A stretch of 64,000 bases of DNA from Calliopum simillimum (Eukaryota; Arthropoda; Insecta; Diptera; Lauxaniidae), in assembly GCA_951812925.1 (NCBI GenBank), contig OX638368.1:9379994-9443993 (forward strand). The letters are read 5' to 3'. The notes beneath the pieces were generated by a model. That model had not been told where the DNA came from, made no database searches, and saw nothing but the letters and a program-made list of their open reading frames with translations. Each line of letters starts with the position of its first letter. The first letter of the stretch is position 1. The translations under genes were made by a program, and so were the position numbers. Shown here piece by piece: positions 1 through 12,010 of the stretch.

Positions 1-2525
1 ATTACAATTAAATAATTGTATAATCTGTTGTTCAAACGATTTTTGCGGGACTTTTTTCAAACAATTAACAATTTGAAAATGTCAATGCCAGCAATAACTT
101 TTTTTTTTTTTATTGTGGGAGTTATTGTAATTGATTAAAGCAAAATTGATAATAAATTGTATTTGGCAATTATGGTTCATTTAATTTTATATGACGGTGG
201 ATAATTGATTTTTTTGAATTTAAAAAAACAAAATTTCACTGTATTAAGTACTATAGTCAAAAACAAACAAAATAAAAAAGATTTAGTTTCATAACATTTA
301 TCTTCAGTATAATCCAATTTCCTATAATTTCAATAAATTTTTGTAAGGCGTTAGAAACAAAACTTTCAAGATTCCTCCCATTCCGGTAGGCATAAAAAAT
401 CAAATATATATAGCTGAAAATATACCGCCTTGTAATTTCCTATGCCACATATACACAATAAATTACACTTAAATGTCGTTAACAATTAAGTCAAATACAA
501 TAAAACTTTCTAAAAATACCACTGACACGAAATTGCCCTGGGTAGACAATAATGTGTAATTGGATATCTATAAAGGTACCTGCTATTGTTGTATTTATGT
601 ACTGCTAAATTGGGTTTTTGTTTTGGTTTTCCTTTACTTTTTTAGTTTTTCTGATGACCTGCAGGTCATAGTGTAATTATTTGTCATGCGTTGGATAATT
701 TGGTCATGTGCTCAGTATATTGAGGAATTTTTTCATTCTCATACTATCGTCTAATGACGATTTGTGTGTTGTATTAAAACAACAAATTGTCGAAATAAAC
801 ATTCGTATATATGCATGTATATATGTATGTATATATTTTGATTACACTTCCTAATGTAAGGTGTTGTGCAATCAACTGTGACCTAAAGTGACCATAAAAT
901 TTGATTGCAACATTTGAATAAAAATCATTCATGCCTAAGAATTCATTTCGGTAATTATGAAGAGGTAATGAAAAGCTCATTTATCATCCCTGGTATAATT
1001 CAAGCGAAATATAAACAAAACAAAACACATGAATTTACTAAGTATTAAAAATGAAAAAACCTTTATTTTGAGACTGTTTTTTAAAAAATTTTTATTTTGG
1101 ATGCATTTCAAGCAGTTTACCGCTCATCTTCAGCAACACGACTGAAACGTCAAGTGCGTTATTGAACAGACATTAGCAAAACAGAGTAAAAAACAAACAA
1201 AAACAACATAAAACACATGAAGTCAGTGCTATGCTTTTTGCCTTTTTCTTTGTATTGTATCTCTTTTTCAGCGCTGTGTGCATTTTGTTGTTAATATTGC
1301 AAAATTTGTATATAATTTTACCAAGCTTAAAGTTAAAGTACTAACATAATTTTAACTTTGTGCACATCTACACAAGAATACCTTTCTAATGGTGCATAAT
1401 TTAAAGTCGTACTCCATTTCTAACATAGTAAAAAAAAGTGGACAAATTTTTGTCTTGTCTTTATAAGTAGCAAACAAATATTTTGTGAGCAACGAATATT
1501 TCGCTCGATATAAAGCTGCGCCATTTTGCACTTCCTGAGAAATAAACTCGAAGTCGAACCTGAAGCATGGACTTTGTTTTCTTCATTGCTTGTTTCAATT
1601 TCTTTAGCTTATGTTTCATCTAAAACATCAAGAATTCTTCATGGAAAATTTATCGCTACGAAGTCCCATTTTTTCTTTTTCCTTTCGAGTATCACAATCT
1701 TGAGAGATTTCTTGACTTTCTCGTATTCTTAAGCCAAATCGGTGGCGTCGCACAGTGCGTTGAGCCCATACAAGAAATGGTCAAAAATAGAAGGAGTGGT
1801 TAGATATCGATGAAATTTGATATTTTAAGTAATTTGGTCTCAGATTTGTTGTGAACTTTATAGTTTTGCTAAAAGCCAGGTATTTAGGACGATTTTCTTA
1901 AGCTCCATATATAACGATGATGAAAAAATAATGTTTAATGTTAACAAATGAATTATACGTAGTAGAAATAATGTTTTTTGTACTTTTGAGACCATTTGTG
2001 TTAATAAAAACAAAAAAAAAAAAATTTCAACATAAATTTTATATTTCATGCAAATTTTTCCTTTTAAGCATTTTTTAAAAAAAGAAAAAAAATATTTGTA
2101 GGACGAAGTAGGAAAAGTTATTTGCAGTTCTTGATTATATAGAATCCGTACTAGTAGATTGAAAAAAACGGCACTTATTTTTATAAGATTTGTTTTTTTT
2201 TTTTTGTCATCGAAATTTGTCAATTTCTGAAGTTTTTCATTTGATAATATCATGTATTAAAATCATTACAATATATATCAAATTATATATTTTCCAAAAT
2301 TTTTTAGTTTTATTTATTTACTCATATATTATTTATAATAAAAAACTTTACTTCGCTTAGTTTTAATCAAAAGACAATTTTTTGATAATTATTTGTTTAA
2401 GAGAACCCAAAACGAATTGAATAAAACATGATTTTTTTTGAAAATTATCTCAACTTTGAAGTGTTACAGCGTAGCCAAAACTGAGTCTTTCTCCTAAATA
2501 TTTTGTTTTTATTTTATTGATGCAA
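1..2525. other. AT-rich non-coding stretch
   Basis: I see no supportable gene here. The open frames, including one of 131 codons on the minus strand near 1858-2253, are rich in Phe, Leu, Ile and Lys, as expected by chance in AT-rich DNA. A dispersed repeat lies at 978-1465. The stretch is either crb intron 1 or intergenic DNA. Confidence 0.6.
978..1465 (+). repeat. Dispersed repeat family A, copy 1
   Basis: The segment beginning with CATTTATCATCCCTGG and ending near GACAAATTTTTGTC recurs at 33030-33340 in the same orientation and at 5608-5705 inverted. The match runs with scattered differences through shared stretches such as AATTTTAACTTTGTGCA. Copy 1 carries about 150 bp of extra sequence near its start. 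No coding capacity is visible and the element class is unknown. Confidence 0.6.
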
Positions 2526-2589
2526 TTACCTGTCGATTGATACCAATATTATTAGGTTTCGTTTCACAAAAAATTTTGATTTTTGTCCA

Positions 2590-2775
2590 TTAGCCAACGC
2601 AGTGTGCGTCGCCGTGTCTTCTTTCTCTTGTGTATCGGCTTCGGCTGGCTGCGAGTGCATGATGTTCTTAGACGGCTTATTCCATCTGCCCACCAGTAGG
2701 CAGGGCAGCTTACCTCGTTGTCGTCTAGTGGTTATTGGCATCGATGACTCGCAAGCTTGCGTTACATACCCAAGA
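2590..2775 (-). pseudogene. R1/LOA-like non-LTR retrotransposon ORF2 fragment
   Basis: Read on the minus strand, the segment encodes SSMPITTRRQRGKLP and then, after one frameshift, AYWWADGISRLRTSCTRS. The block of two Trp, an acidic residue, Ile, and LR..C resembles the linker after the endonuclease domain in R1-like insect retrotransposons, where a YWW..EI..LR..C pattern is usual. Only this small, frameshifted piece is recognisable. It gives no evidence of an active element. The family assignment rests on motif memory and is moderate. Confidence 0.45.
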
Positions 2776-3144
2776 GAATGACACTATCCTTTGTATTTCT
2801 GATCGACCTGTTTGTCACGCCAAACTGCTCTGATTTCGGAAATTTTTTACCTTATTTGGTTTTCCCTTGGAATATTTTCTTCTGGATGTTTTCAGATCAG
2901 CCGTCTGCCTTCCTTAAGCAGTGGTTTCGCCAGATTTTCTTTTTCGGTTGACCGTACTTCATCCATCGTTTGCTTCTCGTACCTTCTTGCTTACATCCGG
3001 AGCAACTGGGCTAAATGTAGCCCTTTTTGCGCAATCGGTTAAAAGCATGTCTTTGCCGACTGCTACTAATCTCCAAATAGTATTTATAAAAACTCATTTT
3101 TTCGAACATCAAAGAATTTAAGAAACTTTAAGCTCTATGTATTA

Positions 3145-4025
3145 GGGGAAAGTGGGGAATCGTGGGCCATGGGGAATCGTGAGCCACCGCCACCTTTTGG
3201 CAGTATGTCGAGATAAATAGTTAAATGCAACTGTAATCGTTTTCTCTTAGCCTCAACTTATTTTTACATTGGTTGTTGACAAACATACGCGTTTTATTTG
3301 CTTTGTACAATACTCGCCCAAAAAAAAGTATCTGCAAAACTTTTTTTGCGTGTTTGATTTCCATCATTCTTGGACGAATTGCTACGACAAAACACAGGTA
3401 AATATGTTTTTTATTATCGTTAGACCTTTGCCTTTCAACATACAAAAGTAATTTCGCATGACACTTCAACAAGTCAATTACACGCCGTTGTTTTGCAAAA
3501 AGTAGCTTGTGGGGAATCGTGAGCCACTTCGTGGGCCACCCGTGTTTTGACAGTTTTTGTATCAATACACATTTGTATGTTGTGTTTATGATGTTTTGTG
3601 CAAAATGGAGGCTGTGAATCAATAAATAAAACAATAAATACATATTTTGTATCAATTTTCCTATTTCTTTGTTAACGTATCTGATTGATCGTGCATAACC
3701 CTTCTTCTTCATTTTGTTGATTAAAATAACTTTACTTGTCATTTCAACTAATTCAATAAAGTTTTGCATCATAATTGTTTGATTTTTACTTAATTACGGC
3801 GGTGGCCCACGATTCCCCACCATTTTTGAAAATCGCAAAAACACTAATTTTTTTCAAACCACGAAAAGTCGGAAAAAACAAAAGAATTGTTAGAAAGTGT
3901 AATAGTCAAAAGTTACCTAACTTCATGTAGAATAACATACCATATTACAATTTGCAAAATTTTTTTTTTTTTTTTGAAGATATTTAACAATATAAAAACG
4001 TGGCCCACGATTCCCCACCTTCCCC
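3145..4025. mobile_element. TIR element E1 (GGGGAATCGTGGGCCA family), TA-flanked
   Basis: The ends are near-perfect inverted repeats of about 27 bp (left GGGGAAAGTGGGGAATCGTG; right ends CCACCTTCCCC). Both ends abut TA. The motif GGGGAATCGTGRGCCAC occurs twice at the left end, once near 3511, and in the opposite orientation near 3802 and at the right terminus. No transposase is recognisable, although a 183-codon minus-strand frame lies at 3221-3772. It is probably a non-autonomous DNA transposon of TA-targeting type, superfamily unassigned. Confidence 0.75.
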
Positions 4026-4451
4026 TATCTTTTTCGGACTTCAGAGTTGAAAATAGCATAGCTTCGTCAATTTTTGATACATTTGCTCAATTTTGATGTC
4101 ATTTGCTGCGGAATTTCCTCTCTTATCAAGTCGGATTAAACACCCAATTTTGACTACTAGAAAGTTCAATATGGCTTTGTCAGACCGCGACCAAATGTTA
4201 TAAAAAATTTGACCTAAAACATAAGCGTTGAACTTTTTCTTACCCATAATTAAGCTGTCCGTAACTTGACTCAACACGTACTCTCTTAAACATGTTGCGC
4301 ATAACAAAGAGCTGCCAATGAAGGGGGTGAGGGTACCCTAAGCATAAAAGTTTCCTAAGTGCGCGCATGGGTTTGCTGCTCAGCACTTCCGCAATTTTGT
4401 ATGCAGCTAAAGCGCATAACAAAATTGCAGTTACGTGCGCGGGTGATTTAA

Positions 4452-4988
4452 GTCACGATCAGAGTAAATGCAAAGATGTAAAATGTTCAGCGAACCAAAT
4501 CACATTGAGTTAAATTTTTCGAAACAAACACAGTAAAAACTAACTTGCTAAACAGAAATATTTTTTAATATTAACATTAATTTTAATTTAATATTGAGGA
4601 AAAATTTGTGAAACTTTTGTGGTAGGACTAAAAATAATTCAAAATTTAGATGAAATAAACTTTTCATAAAAATTTTTAAAATGACGCAAGAGCATTGCGC
4701 ATCAACGCATGAATACCCCTACTTTTTGTGTGTGTCCTAGTCCTTAGAAATTTTGAAAATTGTTGAAATATTATTGTTGTAGTAAATTCGAACTTGAAGT
4801 TGTTGTAAAAGCGAACAGTCCTTTGCGCTGGACAGTCCTTTGGGTAGTGCAATTTAGTTTTTCTGATCTTAAGCACTCTTTCAGCAAAAAATAGGGTTGG
4901 CCCAAGGACAAATGCCCTTTTTTGAAATTTAGATTGGTATCGAAGCCACGACTGAATAAAGTTCAAGAGGCAATACTCTGATCGTGGC
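4452..4988. mobile_element. TTAA-flanked MITE
   Basis: Inverted termini GTCACGATCAGAGTA and TACTCTGATCGTGGC face each other, and both are immediately flanked by TTAA (4448-4451 and 4989-4992). TTAA target duplications are typical of piggyBac and Kolobok elements. The 537-bp interior shows no transposase, so this is a non-autonomous copy. Confidence 0.65.
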
Positions 4989-5607
4989 TTAATTGTCTTT
5001 TATAGGTAGCCAAGCGACCAAATCGACGTTCGGCAAACAGCTGGGTTTCTTCTTTTTCAGAACTTGTGGCTGCAATTTGCGCTGACTTGCGCTTCTAATT
5101 GCATTTTGAGTGCGCACTGATTTGAAAGCGCAATGTTAAGTCGCTATCGGTAATCATGAAAACAGTTGTTGGTTTTATTTTTTAGTAATTTTTTTTTATT
5201 TTTTTTGTTTACTTTTTGCTTTTTGTTTTGTAGACATTTGTGGGCGGTTATGTTGTTCCAGTCATTGTGGTTACTTTTGTTAATGTTGGTTCGGTTTGTT
5301 AGCAATTCCATCCTGCATTATCATGTGATGTGTCATCAAGCAAAACTTGCTTTTTTTTCGTATATATTTTTATTTTTGTCTAAAAGTTGGTTTCGAAGCT
5401 TTTATGATCTAGATGGTTTCTGTGATATGAATGAACATATTTTAGATACATATTGGTTATATAGAAATGACTGCTATTGCCAATTTATGGAACTAATACT
5501 TTGTTTCGCATTCGAAAGATCATTTTGGTTAGGTTTTTCAGTCATGCATTAAAGATGCTACGTTGCTATATGCATAATTTATACATTAATACGCAAAACA
5601 AAAATTT

Positions 5608-5705
5608 GTCTTACCATTTTTACTATGTTAGAAATGGAGCACGACTTTGAATTATACACCATTAGAAAGGTTTTTGTGTGTAAATGTGCAAAAAGTTAAA
5701 ATTAT
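5608..5705 (-). repeat. Dispersed repeat family A, inverted fragment
   Basis: This stretch is the reverse complement of part of the repeat at 978-1465. It shares ACTATGTTAGAAATGGAG and the TAATGGTG-type block, with several differences. Confidence 0.55.
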
Positions 5706-6083
5706 TTCAATATTTTGCCATTAAGCCAGGTAAAAAGCTGACTGACACTAACATCATGTGTTTGGTTTCCTTTTCGTTTCACATTTGTCATTGTACCAAA
5801 AAAAGAAAAGTATTAAAACTGTCCAAAAAGTACATACTTAAATTTTGACCATCGGGCGATTCTAGTTTGTTTTAATGCTCAGAAAATGTTCTTATTTATG
5901 GCTCTCTTATGAACAATCATCTCTAATGGCTCATAAATACGATTTTGCTCTAGAAATTCGGATGTAAAAGACGCTGCTAAATCTTCTCGACCATGCACCG
6001 AAAAAGTGACCAAATTCTTGAAAAGGTGGAAGAAGACCGACACACAAGCAGCTACAACATCGCTGAGTGAAAAAAATCTTCAG

Positions 6084-6610
6084 TATGTGAATCTCTTCTA
6101 AAACGGAATGAGCTCGAACTATTTCTGTACGGATTTTTGTCTGGTGACAAAAAATGGATGACTATGATAATAATGTGCGAAAAAGATTATTGTCATAACA
6201 AGGTGAGCCTGCCCAAACTATCGTAAAACCGGAACTTATGCCAAGGAAGGTTTTTCTTAGTAAGTACTTGGTGGGATTGCAAGGGCCCTGTGTACTACGA
6301 GCTGCTTTCGCGTGGCCAAACAATTAATTTGGAACTGTACTTTCAACAATTAAGAAGATTGAATGAAGCACTCTAGGAAAAACGTCCGGAATGAGCCAAC
6401 AGAAAGGGCGTCTTCTTTCATGACGACAACGCTAGACCACATACTTCTTTGGTGACCTGCCAAAAACTGAGGGAGCTTAGATTATCGGATTACCATTTAT
6501 TTCACTTGTTGCAGAAATATCTTGATAGCGTAAAATTGAATTCCCTACAGGATTGCAAAGAGGTCTTGTTCGAGTTTTTCGTGTAGAAACCCCAGGAATT
6601 CTTTAAGAAC
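6084..6610 (+). pseudogene. Degenerate mariner transposase, mellifera-like
   Basis: Broken frames on the plus strand read CESLLKRNELE, LSGDKKWM (first catalytic Asp region), GPVYYELLSRGQTIN, FHDDNARPHTSLVT (second Asp region) and LSDYHLF (third Asp region). These are mariner landmarks, and the wording is closest to the mellifera subfamily as I know it. The [15 protein letters not shown] segment between the second and third Asp is deleted. Stop codons and frameshifts interrupt the frame. The N-terminal HTH part and clear terminal repeats are not seen, so this is an old dead copy. It is unrelated in detail to the two mariners near 47.5 and 63 kb. Confidence 0.75.
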
Positions 6611-6879
6611 GGTAACAATGAAAAACATTTCACTCAACAAAGTTATTTTAATATATGAAAATTGACTTAAACTAAGCTCACTTTTCTAAAATTTATTTTT
6701 AGTCAACCTTATATTTTCACAAAATTTACAAATTTAGCCATGCTGTCATCTTTTGTTCTTGCTCATTATTTTAGTTAACCAAAACACTTTGCATATAAAA
6801 CATTAGTTAAATTCTTGTCACCATTTTAGTTAACTAATTGGTTAACTAATGACTGTGAATCCGGGCCTTAGAGTATTAA

Positions 6880-8455
6880 ACCTACATTTGAACACTTACG
6901 AATAACTAACTACACAAATAAAAATTACATCTTTTTTTTTCATTTTTAGGCGATTATGAGTACTGGAACACCACCATTTTTAAGAATACGAAAAATCTTG
7001 ATACTCGTAAAAATATTATTTAATTGATAAAAAACTTTTTTTTTTCAATTTGGTTTTTTCTTTTTCTTTTTGTGTATTTAAGCCCATTATCATCAGCACA
7101 CTCACTATTAAGTGTGGCTTACTGTTATATGCTGTTAAGCCACAGAGTCAATCTAAACAACAACCTAGAGGGCGCTGAACTGATTTTTTTTTATCTTTTT
7201 AATTTTCGTTGGTACTTTTTTTTTCATTTGATCTTTTTTATCTTTAGTAGTGAATGTTTTTCTATAATGAGTACCTTTTTATTTTGTGTGATGCTTGTAT
7301 ATTGTTTTATCGAGAGAACTTTTCCAGCAAAATGTGCTTTCAACAAAAATTCATATGGAAAAGATAAAACAAAAACAAAAAATGAAAAAAAACTGGTTTT
7401 TTATTTACGCCTCTGATGCTGCTCGAAAATATTTTATGTAAATACATTCTATGTAGAAACTTCTTATGTAAATGCATATGTATATGTGTATCTTTTGGAT
7501 ACATTATGCTGTGATCCCATTTTCAGCTTAGTGGTAACAGTCATTGTCGTTGTTCTTACAGTTGTAAGTGGAGTTATGTTGTTATGTTGGTTTAGTTTTT
7601 TTGATTCCGACATCTTACTCATACCATACGTTCGGAACAAACCGGTGTGTGGACTTTAATTTCTGGCATGTGTTAGATACTATGTGTCAGCTGAGAATTA
7701 GGTTAATTTTGTGCTGGAGACAGTGGCAAGGCAATACTTAAAATAAATTTTTATTGTTCACTCATATACCAGCATATAAAATTAACTTATTAGGTTTAAT
7801 TTGAACATATACTTACATACCAAGAGATACCCATTTGCATATTTTAATGATGGAAATCATGAATATCTTAGAAATCATAAAATCTAGATTTATAATGACT
7901 GGTTCATAGCCTATTTCATTTTCTTTTTTCTTTAAATTGTTACTTGTTTTCATAGGAAGTTTGGAACGTACTTAGTTACTTACGAGTATGTAAATTTTCT
8001 CTTTTTCAATATTTGTCAAGGTCGCTCTTATAAAAATTAGTTTCTTTGAATACAGCAGCTAAAAATGCACCAAATCAACAAAAAGACGCACTGTAGCAAC
8101 TTCCATAAAGCCAAAAATTTAACAAACATACATTAAAAGAGACTTATCTAATCAATTTATCAATTTACTATTTGAACTTTTGATGTAACGATTTCACGCT
8201 AAATATGTATACTGAATCCTTTTTAACAATTTTTCTTTTAGAACAACATATTTGTGTAACGAAGAAACTTGCATACTTTGGTTTTTGATTTTTTAAAAGT
8301 AAATATTCTTTTTTTATGATTAAGTTTTTGAAAAAGTGTTAACATGGAAATTGATTACATATGTTTCGGCTATTTCCACATACATATTTATATATTTTCA
8401 TATATAAACATGTAGTTATATAGCCTCATCATATCAGTTTTAGTTAAATCTTGTC
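6880..8455. other. Non-coding AT-rich stretch
   Basis: No gene or clear repeat is visible. A 130-codon open frame at 7024-7416 is Phe/Leu/Ser-rich, with poly-T tracts, and looks like chance. Confidence 0.5.
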
Positions 8456-8462
8456 AGAAACC

Positions 8463-8545
8463 GTGCTCGAACCCGTGATTTCGGTTTTCTAATGAAAGAA
8501 AACGCGGTGCTTTAGCCATTACGCTATTGGACACGGATAAACTCT
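8463..8545 (-). repeat. tRNA-like (SINE head-like) sequence
   Basis: On the minus strand TAGCGTAATGG resembles a pol III A box and GGGTTCGAGC a B box, about 45 bp apart. The acceptor-stem halves do not pair convincingly, so I do not call a functional tRNA. It is more likely a tRNA-derived SINE head or a decayed tRNA copy. Confidence 0.4.
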
Positions 8546-8909
8546 CTGTACAGGATCGGCTATATGCATAGATCATAAGGCTCACTAGCGCCGTCTGCCG
8601 AGAAAAATTGCCAAATTGTTACTTGGTTTTGAGATATGCTACGCTAGCTTGTTCAGCTTAGATTCAGAATTGGATTATTTCCTGGTTAAGAAGAGAGGAG
8701 ATTTACAGCATTCGATGGAAAATTGAATTTACATAGCAAAATATGAAAAATGTGAAAACTTCACACCGAGAGAGCTATCTATACTATCTTTGCATTTTAT
8801 ATGATATTGATTGTATGGGCTTCATATGTAACGCTTTGGCGGGAAATGAGCTCGAACGATTTTGTGTTAAGGAATATAATCTAAACAAGACTTCGTGAAA
8901 TATAGTGTA

Positions 8910-9779
8910 GGGGAGAGGGCCTGGTTTTGAACCGGGTTTTGTTTTTGGCCTCTTACTTTTCACAGAATAAAGATATCAAATAATTTCAAATACCATTGGA
9001 AAGATAACATAAAACGAAACTTTTTTATGTAGACAGATTAGCGTTTTGATAAAAATTCAACTCTCTATGGCCAATTTTCTAAAGACGTGATTTTTGGCTT
9101 TTCCAAAAAAGTGGCTCAGTTGTGAACCATCTGACAAATCCCAATAAAAGTCGGAAAATACTAAGCAAAACACCCATAGTTTCATAATAAGTTGAGATTT
9201 TATTCATTCAAATTATAATGACGCCAATTAGGCTAAAAAAATCGTAATAAATGGAAGGGTTCAAATACAAAAAAAAATCTAAATAATTAAAGAAGTGCAT
9301 ACAATATGGCAAAAAATTAAAAAAATTAAACACAAACCGAGTAAAAAACACGTTATTTTAATATATCTGACGATATGTGAAAGTTATTGTACAAATTTAG
9401 TACGAAAAACGGATGGCTCATAATCGAGCCAAACAAAAACAACGGCACTTCCAATCATATTTCGACATAATAAAATATTGGATCGTATAATATTATCAAA
9501 ATACTATATAAATATGCATTCACTTACTTTTTTGGAATAAATTCATTCACTTGGATAGCACTTTGAAAAAAATCAAAAAAAGTTTTCACAATCGATTTTC
9601 AAACATGATGTCTGTAGCTGGCACAAGCAATACGTCTGTACCCTTCGGTGCAACCACAAAAATTGAGTCATGTCAAAAGACGATCTTGACTGTTGAAAGA
9701 TTGACGATATGTCATTTAGAGAAACAAAAATAACTAATGGTTCACTACCAAGCCCGGTTCACTACCGAGCCCTCTCCCC
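8910..9779. mobile_element. TIR element E2 (GGGGAGAGGGC family), TA-flanked
   Basis: The left end GGGGAGAGGGCCTGGTTTTG and the right end ACCGAGCCCTCTCCCC are inverted repeats, each flanked by TA (8908-8909 and 9780-9781). GGTTCACTACC/GAACCGGG-type motifs recur near both ends. The size (870 bp), the TA flanks and the GGGGA terminus match E1 at 3145-4025, although the interior differs, so the two are probably sister families. No transposase is visible. Confidence 0.75.
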
Positions 9780-9959
9780 TACTTTTTTTCGCATATTTTA
9801 CGTTACACTGAACTTGTTTCAAGAATTCCAAGGTTTAAATCTTCACTATACACTGATTTTATTTGGATACTGAAGTACACTGAAGCAATTTGTCAGTGTC
9901 AAAAAAAATCTGATTCTAAGAAAAACTTCAGTGTACTGTATTTTATACAAACAAATTCT

Positions 9960-10010
9960 TTAGGCCCTATGCTCCTCCTAGGAGCTTAAGGAGAATACAT
10001 ACATACTGTA
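9960..10010 (+). pseudogene. 3' tail of a non-LTR retrotransposon
   Basis: The segment contains CCCTATGCTCCTCCTAG and AAGGAGAATACATACATAC. The reverse complement of 52122-52170 has nearly the same sequence, joined there to a coding stretch ending in ALCSS and a stop. The (ACAT)n end looks like a retrotransposon tail. Only the last codons and the tail remain. Confidence 0.5.
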
Positions 10011-12009
10011 AAACGAGCGAGTAGAAAAACTATTGTAAAATGTATGATATGGTAACATTTGCAAGTTGCTACGCATTGATAACCCAGAACTGTAGTAGCT
10101 TTCATACATTTTCGAAAAGAGAGGGAGCGTTAACAAAAAAGAGGCTCAACAAGAGAGCAAAAAACTACTACTTACTACTGAAGTATAGTTTTGTAGTGTA
10201 CACCGCAACTACAGTATGTGTACTGAACTGAAGCATATCAAACAAGACGAGTCCATGCAGTATTTGTTTTTTATTCTTTCACATCCAGATACTGTCAAGA
10301 CTTTTGCACGCGACACTAAACTGTAATATTTGATAAATGAAAAGCGATTATATGTAAATCACAATGTAACGATGTTCTAAAGCTTCAACAATTCGATGGT
10401 GTCATCCATTTTGTTCGAAACACCTGTAATACATACTTTTAATTAATTTTAATATTTTAAAAGCTTTGTTTACTTGTTTGTTTCAATAAATATTTTAAGT
10501 TATTTTTTTATGCATTACAAAGTTTTTTTTATTATTTTTTCAAAGAAATAAAATCTGAAATTTATGTGCCACACAATTTCAGTTAAATTTAATAGCAAAT
10601 TCCGAAATGCCTTTAAAAAAGCACAACAGAAATTCAAGGTAATTTTTATTAAAATGCAAAAAAAAAAAAAGTTAAAATCAATATGTATTCATAGCTAAAA
10701 AAAAATAAAAACAAAACAAAAACCGCAAATTGACCAACAAAAAGTGTAAAATTGAAAAAATATTCAATTTTGCAAAGAAATACAATCAATACGTTGAGGT
10801 TAAAAAAACTTGTGCAAGTTATTTTAACGGTAAATGTAACGGCAAATGTATTTACAGAGTGGGGACGAATGCATTGAATTTTGGCGGCACTTTTATTTTC
10901 ACTATCATTAAATGTTAAAAGATTAGTGTAATTTCAAGTTACTTTAACACTGAGTGCTTAGTGAAAGTCATAACCTGATGCACAGCAAAACAAATGAGTC
11001 ATAAAAGAGTCTTTTTTGACTCTTTTTTCGGAATATAAACTCTCATAAAGGACTCGTATAAATAGCTATTAGGTTGATCGTAAAGTTTTAAGTTACAAGC
11101 TAATTATTATATTGGTACACTGCTTCATTATTTAGAAATGATTTTCGACTATCTTTTTTAGTAATTTTTCTTTACTAAAAGCTCTTGAATTATGAATACT
11201 TTGTATTGGATTTGTCGGAAAGGTTAAGTGGTTTTTTTTATAAAAAATTTAACGCATTTATCCCCACTTTGCAGCTGTCAGTGATGTTAAGTACTTATTG
11301 TTCGTCACTTAAAGTGTTGAATGTATGTACTTGCAATCTATAATTGACAATGGGGGTCAATATCACACGGCCAATAGTCGTCACTTATAGTAATAAAAAT
11401 ATGCCAAAAGGTATCAAACAGTTCTTAATATTGAAATTTTTTTGCATTTTTCATAAAATTCTTTACAGAAAAAATGCCTTTAATGTATTTTATGTCATTT
11501 CTAATTTAGAGTTATATTCGATAATTTATCACATGCAACAAGAAACTTGCATGCAACTTTTTATTTCAAACTTTTATGACTCGATACTATAATGATAACA
11601 AATTTTTTTATAAATCCACGTTTTTCGCTTATGGTACGAAAATTGAATTCAAGTAAAATTATTGCATAACATTAAAAACTTGCACGACATTAAAAAATCT
11701 AATGGAACTGAAAACTCTCTTAAGACACAAAAATCTCATGATACATAAAAAGTCACATGGGACTAAGAATAACATTATTTTAAAAATCGCTGGAAATTAA
11801 CAATTTTATTTCCTTTTTATTTCACACACATATGAGATTAGACCTACACGGAATTCTAAGATTTTGTGAGTATTAAGTTGGATGCGAGTTTTTAATATCA
11901 TAGAACTTTAGCGATAGCAATTTTTGTTTTTAGTTTCATGTAAATTTATTATGGCATACAACCTTCGCGACAAAAATTTGCATCAAAATTTTACATTTTC
12001 CAAAGTTTC
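10011..12009. other. Non-coding AT-rich stretch
   Basis: No gene is supported. A small GAGTC hairpin-like patch lies near 10998-11060. Several short open frames (60-82 codons) have no recognisable motif. Confidence 0.5.
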
Positions 12010-12010
12010 A

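Noticed and set aside
1858..2253. 131-codon minus-strand open frame
   Set aside because: It is composed mainly of Phe, Leu, Ile, Lys and Ser from poly-A/T DNA. There is no domain or splice context, so it is treated as chance.
5166..5552. 128-codon frame with hydrophobic start, considered as a crb signal-peptide exon
   Set aside because: The hydrophobicity comes from poly-T runs, and the frame has no in-phase donor linking plausibly to 37404.
6700..6870. GTTAACTAA repeats followed by GAATCCGGGCCTTAG, resembling one end of a transposon
   Set aside because: No matching opposite terminus was found, so no element could be defined.
7024..7416. 130-codon hydrophobic frame
   Set aside because: T-rich chance frame without a recognisable family or splice borders.
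8463..8545. Functional tRNA gene
   Set aside because: A- and B-box words are present, but the acceptor and anticodon stems do not pair convincingly.
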